Part shown: in pieces, positions 18,397-26,543 of the stretch
Numbering within the stretch: the first letter of the stretch is position 1
Layout: each line of letters starts with the position of its first letter
Assembly: GCF_014903745.1 (NCBI RefSeq)
Contig: NZ_JACVXA010000016.1
Span: forward strand, 1-63,525
Direction: 5' to 3'
Length of the DNA: 63,525 nt
From: Mangrovicoccus algicola
GTDB lineage: Bacteria; Pseudomonadota; Alphaproteobacteria; Rhodobacterales; Rhodobacteraceae
Notes under the pieces: generated by a model
Databases searched by the model: none
Told to the model about the DNA's origin: nothing
What the model saw: only the letters and a program-made list of their open reading frames with translations
Translations under genes and position numbers: made by a program

Positions 18397-19284
18397 CTAG
18401 GGCAGTCGAGACAGCGCCGCCTCCACCCTTTCGCGCAATGCCGGTTCAAGCGGCAGGATCGGACGCGGCGGCGTGATGCCCCCGAAGCCGAGACTTTCCG
18501 CGATGGCGAACATCACCCGGAAACTGCCGACCTCCCGGAACAGCGCCCAGAGGGGGGCGAAAGCGGCATCGATGCGCGCGGCTTCGGCCGCATCTCCGTT
18601 CCGCGCGGCACGGGTCAGCGCAAGGGCGGGGTCCGGCAGGAGCCCGGCCGCCACGCTGTACCAGCAGGCGCCACCGGCAAGCAGCGCGTCCTTCGCGCCC
18701 CAGTCCCCGCTGTAGCCGATGGCGAAGCCCTCCGGCGTCATGGCCCGCAGGCGCTGCATCTCGCCCGCATGGTCGCCGTCCGCGGCCAGGGGCATCTTCA
18801 CCGCGACCACGTTCGGCAGTCCGGCCAGTCGCGCGATCAGCTCCGGGCTGAAGGTGAATCTCGTCGTGCCCGGGTTGTTGTAGATGCACAGGGGAAGCCC
18901 GCCGGCCGCAGCGACGGCCTCGAAATGGCGGAACACCTCCTCGTCGGTCAGCGGCTGATAGGACATCGGCGCGAGAAGCAGGCCGTCTGCACCGGCCTTC
19001 CCGGCATCGCGGGCAAGGTCCTCGGCGGCTTCGGTTGTGAGGGCACCGACACCGACGATGAGCGGCGTCCGTCTCGCCACGCTCTCCACGGCGGCCTGCA
19101 GCGTGCGCTTGCGCGCCTCCGGCGTCAGGTAGGCGTATCCGCCGGTGCTGCCGAGCAGTCCGATGGAATCCGCCCCCGCCGCCACGATCCGCTCGAGGAA
19201 GTGCTGCAGCAGCTCGGGCTTCAGCTGCCCCTCGTCATCGGCGGGCGTAAGGGGGAAGGCCGACAGGCCGGTAAACAGGGTCAT
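18397..19284 (-). CDS. dihydrodipicolinate synthase (DapA)-family aldolase/lyase
   Basis: The 295-residue class I aldolase of the DapA/NanA family has the conserved GSTGGYAYLT start, Tyr135 in CIYNNPGT and the Schiff-base lysine Lys163 in VAVKMPL. Family members cleave or join pyruvate with aldehydes (DHDPS, KDG aldolase, N-acetylneuraminate lyase and others). With a fixed function impossible to assign, two readings fit: a catabolic keto-deoxy sugar aldolase for the neighbouring sulfated-sugar locus, or an amino-acid-linked lyase with the following exporters. It lies 13 nt after the LysE-like gene on the same strand. Confidence 0.9.
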   Translation of the reverse strand: MTLFTGLSAFPLTPADDEGQLKPELLQHFLERIVAAGADSIGLLGSTGGYAYLTPEARKRTLQAAVESVARRTPLIVGVGALTTEAAEDLARDAGKAGADGLLLAPMSYQPLTDEEVFRHFEAVAAAGGLPLCIYNNPGTTRFTFSPELIARLAGLPNVVAVKMPLAADGDHAGEMQRLRAMTPEGFAIGYSGDWGAKDALLAGGACWYSVAAGLLPDPALALTRAARNGDAAEAARIDAAFAPLWALFREVGSFRVMFAIAESLGFGGITPPRPILPLEPALRERVEAALSRLP

Positions 19285-19297
19285 GGGCGCATGTCCT

Positions 19298-19933
19298 TCA
19301 GATGCGGGATAGGAGGAGGCGGAGGCCGGCGAACCCGAAGAAGACGGCCAGGACGCCTTCGATTCCGCGCCGGACGCGGCGGTAGAGGCGGATCATCGGC
19401 GCGGTCGAGAACACGAGCGCATAGCCGCCGAAGATCGTCACGCTCGGAGCCGCGCATCCTGCCAGAATGACGGCCACGTCATGCCGCGACGCCTCGGCGC
19501 CGAGGCCGAGCGTCACGAGGGCGATCCAGCCCAGCACGGCCTTGGGATTGGCCAGATGCATGATCAATCCCTGGCGGTAGAGCGCGGCAGGGGACGGGGG
19601 CGCATAAGGTGCCGCGGGGCCGGTTGCGGTGGCGGTGTCCGGAGTCGTCGCGCTGCGGGCGGCGCGCGCTGCGAGGTAGATCAGGTACATCCCGCCGAGG
19701 ATCTTCAGGGCGATCAAGGCCTCGGCGTAGCGTGCGAGCAAGGCGGACACGCCGGTGGCCGCGGACAGCCCCCAGAACAGCGACCCGGAAATGACGCCCG
19801 CCGCCAGGGCCAGCCCGGCCTGCCGACCGTGGTTCATCGCCACGCCCATGATCCGCAGGGTGCTGGGGCCAGGGCTGCCGGCCGCGATCGCATAGGCGGC
19901 GAAGACCATGAGCAGGTGATTGACGTTCTCCAT
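19298..19933 (-). CDS. LysE-family translocator (RhtB-like)
   Basis: The 211-residue membrane protein of the LysE superfamily has five to six predicted membrane segments. The family motif GSPGPSTLRIMGVAMNHGRQ is near the N-terminus, and NPKAVLGWIALVTLGLG follows. It exports amino acids or related small metabolites. I started it at ATG 19933 (MENVNHL); the open frame upstream is a shadow of the next gene. It follows the ArgO-like gene by 11 nt and precedes the DapA-family gene. Confidence 0.9.
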   Translation of the reverse strand: MENVNHLLMVFAAYAIAAGSPGPSTLRIMGVAMNHGRQAGLALAAGVISGSLFWGLSAATGVSALLARYAEALIALKILGGMYLIYLAARAARSATTPDTATATGPAAPYAPPSPAALYRQGLIMHLANPKAVLGWIALVTLGLGAEASRHDVAVILAGCAAPSVTIFGGYALVFSTAPMIRLYRRVRRGIEGVLAVFFGFAGLRLLLSRI

Positions 19934-19944
19934 TGCGTATCCTC

Positions 19945-20556
19945 TCAGGGTGGGGCCAGCAGCTTGAAGGCGATGGTCCACATCACCAGCGCGATGAGGG
20001 TCTCGAGGATGCGCCAGGCCGCCGGTCGCGCGAATACCGGGCGCAGCTTGATGGCACCGTATCCGAGCGCGAAGAAGAACACGAACGATCCGAGGATTGC
20101 GCCGATGGCGAAGGATCCCCGGCTGCTGGCGAATTGCGTGGAGAGCGTTCCCAGCAAGACGACCGTGTCGAGATACACATGCGGGTTCAGCCAGGTGATG
20201 GCGAGGCAGGCCGCCAGCGTGCGGAACAGATCGGCCACCGGCAGGGAGGCTTCCGCCGACAGGGCCTCGCGCGATCGCAGCGCCGACAGAAGGCTCCTCG
20301 CGCCGTAGAAGATCAGGAAGGCCGCGCCGCCGTAGCGCATGACGGGCGCGAGCCAGGGCAGCCAGTCGGAGACGGTCCGGAAGCTGGTCACGCCCACGGT
20401 GATCAGGATGGCGTCCGAGATGGCGCAAGCAAGACAGACGGCCAGGACATGCTCGCCCCGCAATCCCTGGCGCAGAACGAAGGCGTTCTGGGCGCCGATC
20501 GCCACGATGAGGCTGAGGCTCATCATCATGCCGGTGAAAAAGACAGCGAGATCCAT
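19945..20556 (-). CDS. LysE/ArgO-family amino acid exporter
   Basis: The 203-residue inner-membrane exporter has the LysE/ArgO hallmarks LIVAIGAQNAFVLRQGLRG and WLNPHVYLDTVVLLG. These proteins excrete basic amino acids (L-lysine, L-arginine) when they accumulate. ATG 20556 (MDLAVFF) fits the first membrane segment better than 20574. It is divergent from an ArgP/LysG-like regulator, the classic lysG-lysE arrangement, and followed by a second exporter of a different LysE branch. Confidence 0.93.
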   Translation of the reverse strand: MDLAVFFTGMMMSLSLIVAIGAQNAFVLRQGLRGEHVLAVCLACAISDAILITVGVTSFRTVSDWLPWLAPVMRYGGAAFLIFYGARSLLSALRSREALSAEASLPVADLFRTLAACLAITWLNPHVYLDTVVLLGTLSTQFASSRGSFAIGAILGSFVFFFALGYGAIKLRPVFARPAAWRILETLIALVMWTIAFKLLAPP

Positions 20557-20645
20557 ATGCGCGGCTCCAGGCAACTGCCATTGGACTATCCGGCCGCGGA
20601 GGCTTAGACAAATTAAAGCAGCTGATGCGAATGAAGGATAGCTGA

Positions 20646-21554
20646 ATGCCGGTGGATTATGCCGCGCTCCGGGCGGTTGCCGCGGTCGTCAGGACCGGCA
20701 GCTTCGAAAGGGCCGCCGCATCGCTCCACGTGACGCCCTCGGCCATCTCGCAGCGCGTCAAGCATCTCGAGGAGCGTCTGGGCGCGGTGCTGATCGAGCG
20801 GGGGACGCCCTGCACCGCCACGGACAAGGGGCTTGCGCTCTGTCGGCACATGGACCGCGTGGGGATGCTCGAGAAGGACCTCATGGCGCAGCTGCCGGAA
20901 TTCTCCGGACTTGAAGGCGCCGGGCAACGGGTGACCCTCAACCTGGCCACGAATGCCGACAGCCTCGGGACCTGGTTTCTCGAGGCCATCGCGTCCTTCA
21001 CCAGGGCCACCGACTATCTCGTGAACGTGGCGATAGATGACGAAAATCATACGGCCGACTGGCTTCGCCGGGGCCGGGTGCTCGCGGCCGTCACCGCGCT
21101 GGAGCGCCCGGTGCAGGGATGCCGTGTCACGCCGCTCGGCTCCATGCGCTATCAGGCAACGGCGAGTCCCGGTTTCGTGGCGCGCTACTTCCCCGACGGC
21201 CTCACGGAGGAGGCGTTCCGGCGCGCGCCCGCTCTCACCTTCGACCAGAAGGACCAGCTCCAGACCATCTGGGCGCGCGAGGTTTTCGGACAGGCCATGT
21301 CCTTCCCCACCCACTGGCTTCCTTCCACGCAGAGCTTTCTCGAAGCGAGCATCGCCGGCATGGGATGGGCGCTCAATCCGGTGCAGCTCGCCAGGCGCCA
21401 CCTCGAATGCGGAGACCTGGTCGAGCTTGTCCCCGGGAGATTTCTGGAGCGGCCCCTGTTCTGGCAAATCAACCGGCTCGCCGCCGACCAGCTGCATGAA
21501 TTGTCCCGGTCCATCCTCACGGTGGCGCGGCGCGACCTCGGCTTGCCAGCCTGA
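20646..21554 (+). CDS. argP: LysR-family regulator ArgP/LysG
   Basis: The 302-residue LysR regulator has the N-terminal HTH (SFERAAASLHVTPSAISQRVKHLEERLG) and the ArgP-specific reading DYAALRAVAAVVRTGSF. ArgP/LysG activates argO/lysE when basic amino acids are in excess. Divergent transcription from the ArgO-like gene, with 89 nt between the starts, supports this role. The intergenic region contains AT-rich TTAGACAAATTAAAG, a plausible LysR site. Confidence 0.92.
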   Translation: MPVDYAALRAVAAVVRTGSFERAAASLHVTPSAISQRVKHLEERLGAVLIERGTPCTATDKGLALCRHMDRVGMLEKDLMAQLPEFSGLEGAGQRVTLNLATNADSLGTWFLEAIASFTRATDYLVNVAIDDENHTADWLRRGRVLAAVTALERPVQGCRVTPLGSMRYQATASPGFVARYFPDGLTEEAFRRAPALTFDQKDQLQTIWAREVFGQAMSFPTHWLPSTQSFLEASIAGMGWALNPVQLARRHLECGDLVELVPGRFLERPLFWQINRLAADQLHELSRSILTVARRDLGLPA

Positions 21555-21930
21555 CGCGAGATTGAGCCGGCAGCTTCATCCGCGATGCGGTCGCCTGACC
21601 TTGCCGCCGGATCCCGGACCGGGAGTTGCAGTACGCTCAGGACAAAGGGATCGCAAATGGGCATCCGCACGCGGCCCGCATGCTCGGAGGCATCGCGCAC
21701 GGCGCCGCGCCGTGCCGGGAACCCTCGCTCAACACGAGCCGGTTCGTCGCGTCTCGCCTCCTGAACGTCGGCCTGCGCCTCGCCTTGCCCTATCCACAGA
21801 TCATCAACGGGGGCGAACGCTCCGGCTGAATTCAGCTCCCTGAGTTCCGGACCTGCCCTGCCGATCGGCGCCGCCTTCGGATCATCGATGCCGATGAACC
21901 AGCCGCCGCTCCAGCGCGGAAGCAGCCAGA
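21555..21930. other. 376-nt stretch without a recognisable gene
   Basis: This is the region between argP and the IS graveyard. A short plus-strand open stretch around 21660-21830 has no recognised family. I see no RNA gene or terminator. Confidence 0.35.
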
Positions 21931-22266
21931 TCAGCCGTTCGCGATGCTCTGTTTCCGAAAGCAGGAAAGCCTTGCGACCTGAGGCCCGCTTCTCCTCGGG
22001 ATTTTCGGAGAGTCCGCAGGTTGATTTCCGGGCCTACGCGGCGCGCATGGCCAGCCCTTCTTTGCCACGAACTCGACGGGCGGAATGTTTCCCGGGCCTG
22101 CGAGAGGGCGATGGTGGTTGTCGTCTCTGGCCGATGCCCGGATCTGCTCGCGGGCATCGGCCAGAGACGAGAACAGCGACTCGTTGAGAAGCTCGTCCCG
22201 GAGGCGTCCGTTGAAGCTTTCGGCGAAGCCATTCTGCATGGGCTTTCCCGGCGCGATGTAGTGAGC
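21931..22266 (-). pseudogene. IS3-family transposase orfB, C-terminal fragment
   Basis: The minus strand reads [20 protein letters not shown], the conserved C-terminal block of IS3-family OrfB with its catalytic-region helix. The N-terminal half is missing because another IS3-family element begins at 22267. The stretch after [11 protein letters not shown] is altered: it contains a 20-bp perfect inverted repeat (22121-22140 / 22151-22170), and the normal HHRPHSALG reads HHRPLAGPG. It is dead. Confidence 0.8.
22121..22170. repeat. 20-bp perfect inverted repeat, 10-nt spacer
   Basis: TCGTCTCTGGCCGATGCCCG at 22121-22140 is exactly complementary to 22151-22170. It lies inside the IS3 orfB fragment, where the second arm replaces the expected codons for WRDDYN. 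This looks like a templated (quasi-palindrome) change rather than an inserted element. Confidence 0.8.
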
Positions 22267-22406
22267 TGGTCCCCATTTCCCGGACAGGTTTGCGGCGCTG
22301 CCAAGCTTGCCTTGTGATCATGCTGCCGCCTGAAGGTCAGGGCCCTGATGGGCCTCGACCGGTGTTCTGCCTCCGAGCGCCGAATGCGGGCGCTCGGTGT
22401 TGTAGA

Positions 22407-22447
22407 GTGAGGCATCGAACGCGATCCGTCCGAGAGAGATGCCGAAC
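22407..22447 (-). repeat. variable-stem hairpin element, type C copy 1
   Basis: This 41-bp segment lies in IS3 orfB. On the minus strand the order is GTTCG, arm GCATC... read on the plus strand: GTGAG, arm GCATC (22412-22416), 21-nt loop, arm GATGC (22438-22442), CGAAC. The loop contains the core CTCGGACGGATCGCG on the minus strand. The whole loop is identical to copy 2, yet the arms differ. It separates codons for RWI from those for YNTERPH. Confidence 0.8.
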
Positions 22448-22789
22448 GATCCACCTGCCGATGCCTGCCCGGGCTGCTGACCCGGACTCGCAGGCCCGGA
22501 GGTAGACGCTCGTATTTCAGAGAGCGCCATAGCCGCTCGATCATGACGTTGTCCATCCAGCGCCCTCGATCGTCCATGGAGACCTTCACCTTCGCATCCA
22601 GCAAGGGCTGCGTGAAGCGCGGGCTGGTGAACTGGCTGCCCTGGTCCGCATTGAAGATCTCGGGCCGTCCGTGAAGCCGAAAGGCATCCTCCAGCACTTC
22701 GATGCAGAATTCGGTGTCCATCGTGTTTGAGAGCCGCCAAGACAGCACCCGGCGCGTCGCCCAGTCCATGATCGCCACGAGGTAGAGGA

Positions 22790-22831
22790 ATGAGCCATCG
22801 AGGCGCCACCGGTCCGAGCCCGATGGCGAAT
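22790..22831 (-). repeat. variable-stem hairpin element, type C copy 5
   Basis: This 42-bp segment lies in IS3 orfB between the codons for YIPMRR and FLYLVAIMDW, which are normally separated by a single Gly codon. The plus strand has ATGAG, arm CCATC (22795-22799), a 22-nt loop, arm GATGG (22822-22826) and CGAAT. The minus-strand core is CTCGGACCGGTGGCG. Confidence 0.8.
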
Positions 22832-23088
22832 GCGCCGCATTGGGATGTAGGTGATGTCCGCGCACCAGACCTGGTTCGGGCGCTCGATCACCAAGTCCCT
22901 GAGTAGATATGGATACTTGCGGTTCTCCGGATGGGGCGCCGTCGTGCGTGGGCGCTGATAGACAGCGCGCAGGCCCATCCTCGCCATCAGCCGCCGGACA
23001 CGCTTGCGCCCGGCGCAGTAGCCCTGGTTGCGCAGGTGCCGCGCCATCTGCCGGCTGCCGTAGAACGGTGTCTCCATGAACTGCGCGT

Positions 23089-23126
23089 CCCTCTCGGGAT
23101 CATGCTGCGCATGACCCTGCCGGGCA
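23089..23126 (+). repeat. variable-stem hairpin element, type D copy 1
   Basis: This 38-bp segment in IS3 orfB reads CCCTCTCGGGA, arm TCATGC (23100-23105), TGC, arm GCATGA (23109-23114), CCCTGCCGGGCA. The same frame with different arms is at 63438-63477 in an IS21 gene. It interrupts the codons between MKLI and QFMETPFYG. Confidence 0.8.
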
Positions 23127-23287
23127 ATGGATCAGCTTCATGAGCGCCAGGTTCAGCGGTGTCTCGGTCCTGGCTGGCCCGTACCACGCCGATCGGCTGA
23201 TCCCGATCAACGCGCATTGCCTCGTGATCGACAGCACCGGCTGCCTCGGCTCGATCATCTCTCGCCTCCGCGACACGCTCACCGGCC

Positions 23288-23328
23288 GTTCGCGGGCTCT
23301 CTCGGACGGATCGCGTTCGCCCGCTCAC
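23288..23328 (+). repeat. variable-stem hairpin element, type C copy 2
   Basis: This 41-bp segment lies near the orfA/orfB junction: GTTCG, arm CGGGC (23293-23297), a 21-nt loop identical to copy 1, arm GCCCG (23319-23323), CTCAC. Core CTCGGACGGATCGCG. The orientation is opposite to copy 1. Confidence 0.8.
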
Positions 23329-23334
23329 CTATCG

Positions 23335-23655
23335 CTAAAAAATCCCGTTCCACCACGAGCTGGCCGATCTTCGCGTGCGTTCGCCTGCTCCGCTCGGACC
23401 GGTGGCGCGGGCAGGCTCACTCTCGATTTCGCCCTCCTTCTCGGCCGACTTCGCCTCGGCCTTGCCGGAGAAGATCCCGGACATGCCCTCGAGCGCCTGC
23501 CGCTTCCAGGTGTTGATGAGGGTCTGATGAACGCCGTGCTTTGCCACCAGTTCGGCGACCGTCAGCTCACCTCGGATAGCCTCAAGCGCCACCTTCGCCT
23601 TGAACTCGGCGCCGTAATTCTTTCGTTTGCCAGCCACGCCGTTCTTCCTCGTCAT
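23335..23655 (-). pseudogene. IS3-family transposase orfA, frameshifted
   Basis: The start MTRKNGVAGKRKNYGAEF and the HTH region ELTVAELVAKHGVHQTLINT are typical of IS3 orfA (HTH_8 family), followed by KRQALEGMSGIFSGKAE. After AEKEGEIE the frame is broken by hairpin element copy 4 at 23379-23420; the missing leucine-zipper part (KIGQLVVERDF) continues in another frame. This protein would normally bind the IS ends. Confidence 0.85.
23379..23420 (+). repeat. variable-stem hairpin element, type C copy 4
   Basis: This 42-bp segment in orfA reads GTTCG, arm CCTGC (23384-23388), a 22-nt loop, arm GCAGG (23411-23415), CTCAC. The core CTCGGACCGGTGGCG is identical to copy 5 although the arms differ. 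It splits the orfA codons for GEIE and KIGQLVVERDF. Confidence 0.8.
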
Positions 23656-23867
23656 CGTTGGCGGCAAGATTAGCAAAGTGTCCGATTTTCGGGGACCACT
23701 TCATTCCTGCCGGTCGTGTGAGACGCGGCATCCGTCGACAAGGGCGGATATTGTTGAAGAAGTCGCGCGGAAAGCACGGTTTTCCATGCCGCCGGTTGCG
23801 GGTTGCGCCGATTGGCTCGGGCCATTGCCCGAGATGTCGCCTGAATGCGGCGAACTGGCTTCTCAAC

Positions 23868-24023
23868 TCATGCCGCGGCCTCCGAGATGGCGCACTGAGG
23901 ACGGAGCTTCGCGAGTTTCCTGAGGTTCTGGGCGATGGCGGCGAGAAGGAATTCGTCCTTTGCCCCGTCGGGGCCACGCAGGCGCAGCCGGGTCAGGCCG
24001 AGGATGCGCTTCAGGTGTCCTGC
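23868..24023 (-). pseudogene. IS1182-type transposase, C-terminal remnant
   Basis: About 50 residues (HLKRILGLTRLRLRGPDGAK, DEFLLAAIAQNLRKLAKL) match the C-terminus of the intact transposase at 25083-26477 closely but not exactly. The upstream part is unrelated, so most of the gene has been lost. GTTGAA(A/G)AA end-like sequences near 23752 and 24170 suggest an internally deleted copy. Confidence 0.75.
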
Positions 24024-24503
24024 ACTCCCACCGCAGTGTCTAGCTTCATATTTTCGACTGCGCATCCCGGAAAGAACCCCATTTCTATTTTCGAGCTGAA
24101 ATCTGCAATGCATGCAGTGCAGATATCGCGTGGAAAAAAAACGCGTTTTCATGCTTCTACCGCGTTGAAAAAATACTGCTATTTCTGTTGGTTGGCTGGG
24201 GTCGACGGGGGCCCTACAGACGTTCTTAACCTGTCCCGATATTTTCAGCGCCTTTTGCGCTCTTGAACCGAAGGCAAGCAATCCAAGCTGGAAATCTCAC
24301 GGCCGCCGCCCTTCCTGAGGCCCCGGGGAGGCCCTGGGGGGCGGTCCACAGTGCGTTACGGCATGCCTCGGCTACCCCCCATGCTTAGACACGCGCTTTG
24401 CTGCCCAGAACGCGCTTACAGAGCCTCAGGGCAATTCCGCGATCGCATGCATCGATCCGTTTCCGGAAATTACCCTCGGAAAGTTCGCGGCGCCGTTCTG
24501 GTT

Positions 24504-24575
24504 CACCTGTTACCAAGTGTTCGCACCTGTTACCAAAAGTGCGCAAGTGCGAACATTTGGTAACAGGTGCGAACA
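24504..24575. repeat. iteron-like repeat cluster with 20-bp palindrome
   Basis: TGTTCGCACCTGTTACCAAA at 24518-24537 is perfectly complementary to 24556-24575, with an 18-nt spacer that itself contains AAGTGCGAACA. A third partial copy, CACCTGTTACCAAG, is at 24504-24517. Three copies of CACCTGTTACCAA in +,+,- orientation look like initiator- or partition-protein binding sites of a plasmid. No replication gene is visible beside it. Confidence 0.75.
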
Positions 24576-24610
24576 TTGAGCGTGACCAGCTCCCCATAGA
24601 GTCTGCGGTT

Positions 24611-24691
24611 ATTAGTTCGCTCCGTTCAGGGTTTGGTCCTCTACTGACCGTTGGTGGTACTCCCACGGGGTGAGCCCGTCGAGGCTCGTGT
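24611..24691 (-). pseudogene. IS3-family orfB C-terminal fragment (second type)
   Basis: The minus strand ends with HTSLDGLTPWEYHQRS followed by VEDQTLNGAN and a stop, the typical C-terminus of an IS51/IS1222-like OrfB. Only about 26 codons remain. It abuts the palindromic repeat cluster. Confidence 0.7.
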
Positions 24692-25020
24692 GGCACAGGT
24701 GGCGGCGAACACGGCTCGCCGGTGCGCGCCATGACGCCTCCGCGTTGCGCGCCCGCGTTGGCAGTGCGCGCGTCCGCCTCCGTGCGGCGCCAGCCAGCCT
24801 CCGCGCGGCGACAGGCCGCCGCCCCAGTGGGCCGGAATGAGCTGGGTGGAGGCGCTTGGGATGCTAAGGGCGAACGGCAGGTTCCGTCCCTGGCGTCGCA
24901 CGGTCTCATTCGATGAGCTATCGGCGGAAGCGCCAAGGTTCCGCGCTGCCGCAAGGCTGCTGAGAGCCCCTTCCCGGGCGTTCGTGCGACTTGCAGCATT
25001 GGTCGAGGAGGGCTTATTTC
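24692..25020. other. stretch without an assignable gene between IS remnants
   Basis: A plus-strand frame from 24837 (MSWVEALGMLRANGRFRPW, 62 residues, ending EEGLFR) looks protein-like but matches no family I know; it is probably the tail of a disrupted gene. No other signal was seen. Confidence 0.3.
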
Positions 25021-26543
25021 GTTGAAAAACTCGTGCTTGATTGAAGGCGCCTCGGCTGATTCAATTCCTGCAATGGATGGGAGGATTGGCGATGATGGGA
25101 CCGCGGCAAGAGGCGCAACCGGCGCTGTTCTACGAGTTTTCGCTCGAGGATCATGTCCCGCAGAACCACCTGTTGTGCTCCATCGACCGGTTCGTCGACC
25201 TGACCGGGATCCGCGCCAACCTTGCAGAGTTCTACAGCCACACAGGGCGTCCGTCGGTCGATCCCGAGCTCCTCATTCGGATGCTTCTTGTGGGATATTG
25301 CTTCGTCATCCGGTCGGAGCGTCGGCTCTGCGAGGAGGTGCATTTGAACCTGGCGTATCGCTGGTTCTGCCGCCTCGATCTGAGCGACCGCGTCCCGGAC
25401 CACTCGACCTTTTCCAAGAACCGGCATGGACGATTCCGCGACAGCGAACTGCTGCGCCACCTGTTTGAGACGACCGTCGCGCGGTGCATCGAGGAGGGCT
25501 TGGTAAGCGGCCAAAGGATGGCCGTCGATGCCAGTCTGATCAAGGCGGATGCCAACAAGCAGAATTCGACGCCAAAGGAGGAATGGGACGCGATGCAGAT
25601 CGATCCTGCCGACGCGCCCCGCGCCGTTCGCGAGTATCTGGATGCCCTGGATGAGGCCGCGTTTGGTGCGGCCAGCGAGGTTCAGCCCAAGTTCACCTCG
25701 CATTCCGACCCTGCCAGCCAGTGGACGGCGGCGCGCAAGGGTCCGGCATTCTTCAGCTATTCCGACAACTACCTGATCGATACGGACCATGGCGTCATCG
25801 TGGACGTGGAAGCGACGCGGTCCATCCGGCAGGCTGAAGTGGGCTCGACCAGAACCATGCTCAAGCGTGTGAAGGCCAGGTTTGACCTCCACCCAGAGCG
25901 GCTCATCGCAGACACAGCCTACGGCACTGCGCCGATGCTGGGTTGGCTGGTCGACCGCAAGATCGCGCCCCACATTCCAGTATTCGACAAGTCAGGGCGC
26001 AATGACGGGACCTGGACCCGGACCGACTTCGAGTGGGGTGCGGAGAACGACCAATACATCTGCCCCGAGGGGCACGAGCTGAAGCAATTCCGCCGGAACT
26101 ATTCCGACCCGAACCGGGGGCCGACAGGCAAGGGAACAGCGCGCTATCGGGCGCTGAAAGAGGTCTGCCAAGCCTGTCCATCCAAGGCAAAGTGCTGCCC
26201 GAACGCGGATGCCCGCAAGATCACCCGGGAGGAACATGAAGATGCCCGCCAGGTCGCGCGGGATATCGCGAAGACCGAGCAATACGTCATCTCGATGAGG
26301 CTGAGGAAGAAGGTCGAGATGCTCTTCGCCCACCTCAAACGGATCCTTGGCCTGAACCGGCTCCGATTGCGAGGACCCTGCGGTGCGAATGACGAATTCC
26401 TCCTCGCCGCAGCCGCCCAGAACCTCCGGAAACTGGCCAAGATCTTTCCTGCGCCGCAGCAACCGCGAAAAGCCTGACAGAAAAGGCCCGCGCGTCCCAT
26501 TCTGGGGGCAACATTCTGCGCCAGCGAACGGGTGTTTTTCCAC
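25021..26543 (+). mobile_element. IS1182-type insertion sequence, apparently intact
   Basis: The single transposase gene is flanked by similar inverted ends: TTGAAAAACTCGTG at 25022 and, on the other strand, TGGAAAAACACCCG ending near 26543. End positions are approximate. The gene is uninterrupted, unlike the neighbouring elements, so it is the youngest insertion in this region. Confidence 0.7.
25092..26477 (+). CDS. IS1182-type transposase
   Basis: The DDE transposase of about 461 residues has the N-terminal DUF772-type domain (LCSIDRFVDLTGIRANLAEF, HTGRPSVDPELLIRMLLVGY), the catalytic core with AVDASLIKADANK and LIADTAYGTAPML, and the C-terminal MLFAHLKRILGLNRLRLRG block. The start is set at the ATG pair near 25092 (MMGPRQEAQPALF); 25041 is also open. 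A Zn-ribbon-like run CQACPSKAKCCPNADAR is typical of this family. It appears intact and may be active. Confidence 0.9.
   Translation: MMGPRQEAQPALFYEFSLEDHVPQNHLLCSIDRFVDLTGIRANLAEFYSHTGRPSVDPELLIRMLLVGYCFVIRSERRLCEEVHLNLAYRWFCRLDLSDRVPDHSTFSKNRHGRFRDSELLRHLFETTVARCIEEGLVSGQRMAVDASLIKADANKQNSTPKEEWDAMQIDPADAPRAVREYLDALDEAAFGAASEVQPKFTSHSDPASQWTAARKGPAFFSYSDNYLIDTDHGVIVDVEATRSIRQAEVGSTRTMLKRVKARFDLHPERLIADTAYGTAPMLGWLVDRKIAPHIPVFDKSGRNDGTWTRTDFEWGAENDQYICPEGHELKQFRRNYSDPNRGPTGKGTARYRALKEVCQACPSKAKCCPNADARKITREEHEDARQVARDIAKTEQYVISMRLRKKVEMLFAHLKRILGLNRLRLRGPCGANDEFLLAAAAQNLRKLAKIFPAPQQPRKA

Larger units (their letters stand above)
22318..23282 (-). pseudogene. IS3-family transposase orfB (integrase core), frameshifted
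   Basis: Recognisable OrfB blocks occur in different frames, in order: RQPVLSITRQCALIGISRS, ETPFYGSRQMARHLRNQGY, IERPNQVWCADITYIPMRR, LYLVAIMDWATRRVLSWRL, NADQGSQFTS, RGRWMDNVMIERLWRSLKY and YNTERPHSALGGRTPVEA. The DDE residues are therefore all encoded but not in one frame. Breaks at 22407-22447, 22790-22831 and 23089-23126 coincide with hairpin segments; small indels break it elsewhere. Confidence 0.85.
22267..23698 (-). mobile_element. IS3-family insertion sequence, multiply disrupted
   Basis: The two ends carry related inverted repeats: TGGTCCCC with CGGACA at 22267-22286, and GGGGACCA preceded by TGTCCG at about 23680-23698. The element is 1.43 kb, normal for IS3, and encodes orfA and orfB on the minus strand. 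Both genes are broken by small indels and by five hairpin segments (22407, 22790, 23089, 23288, 23379). It is inserted next to, and truncates, another IS3-type orfB. Confidence 0.8.

Noticed and set aside
22407-23420. Interpretation of the variable-stem hairpins as integron attC sites
   Set aside because: They lack the GTTRRRY/RYYYAAC core pair and cassette genes, and no integron integrase is visible; only the idea of structure-based recognition is shared.
22407-23420. Interpretation of the repeated hairpins as a CRISPR array
   Set aside because: Spacing is irregular, orientation is mixed, and they interrupt coding sequence; no cas gene is present.
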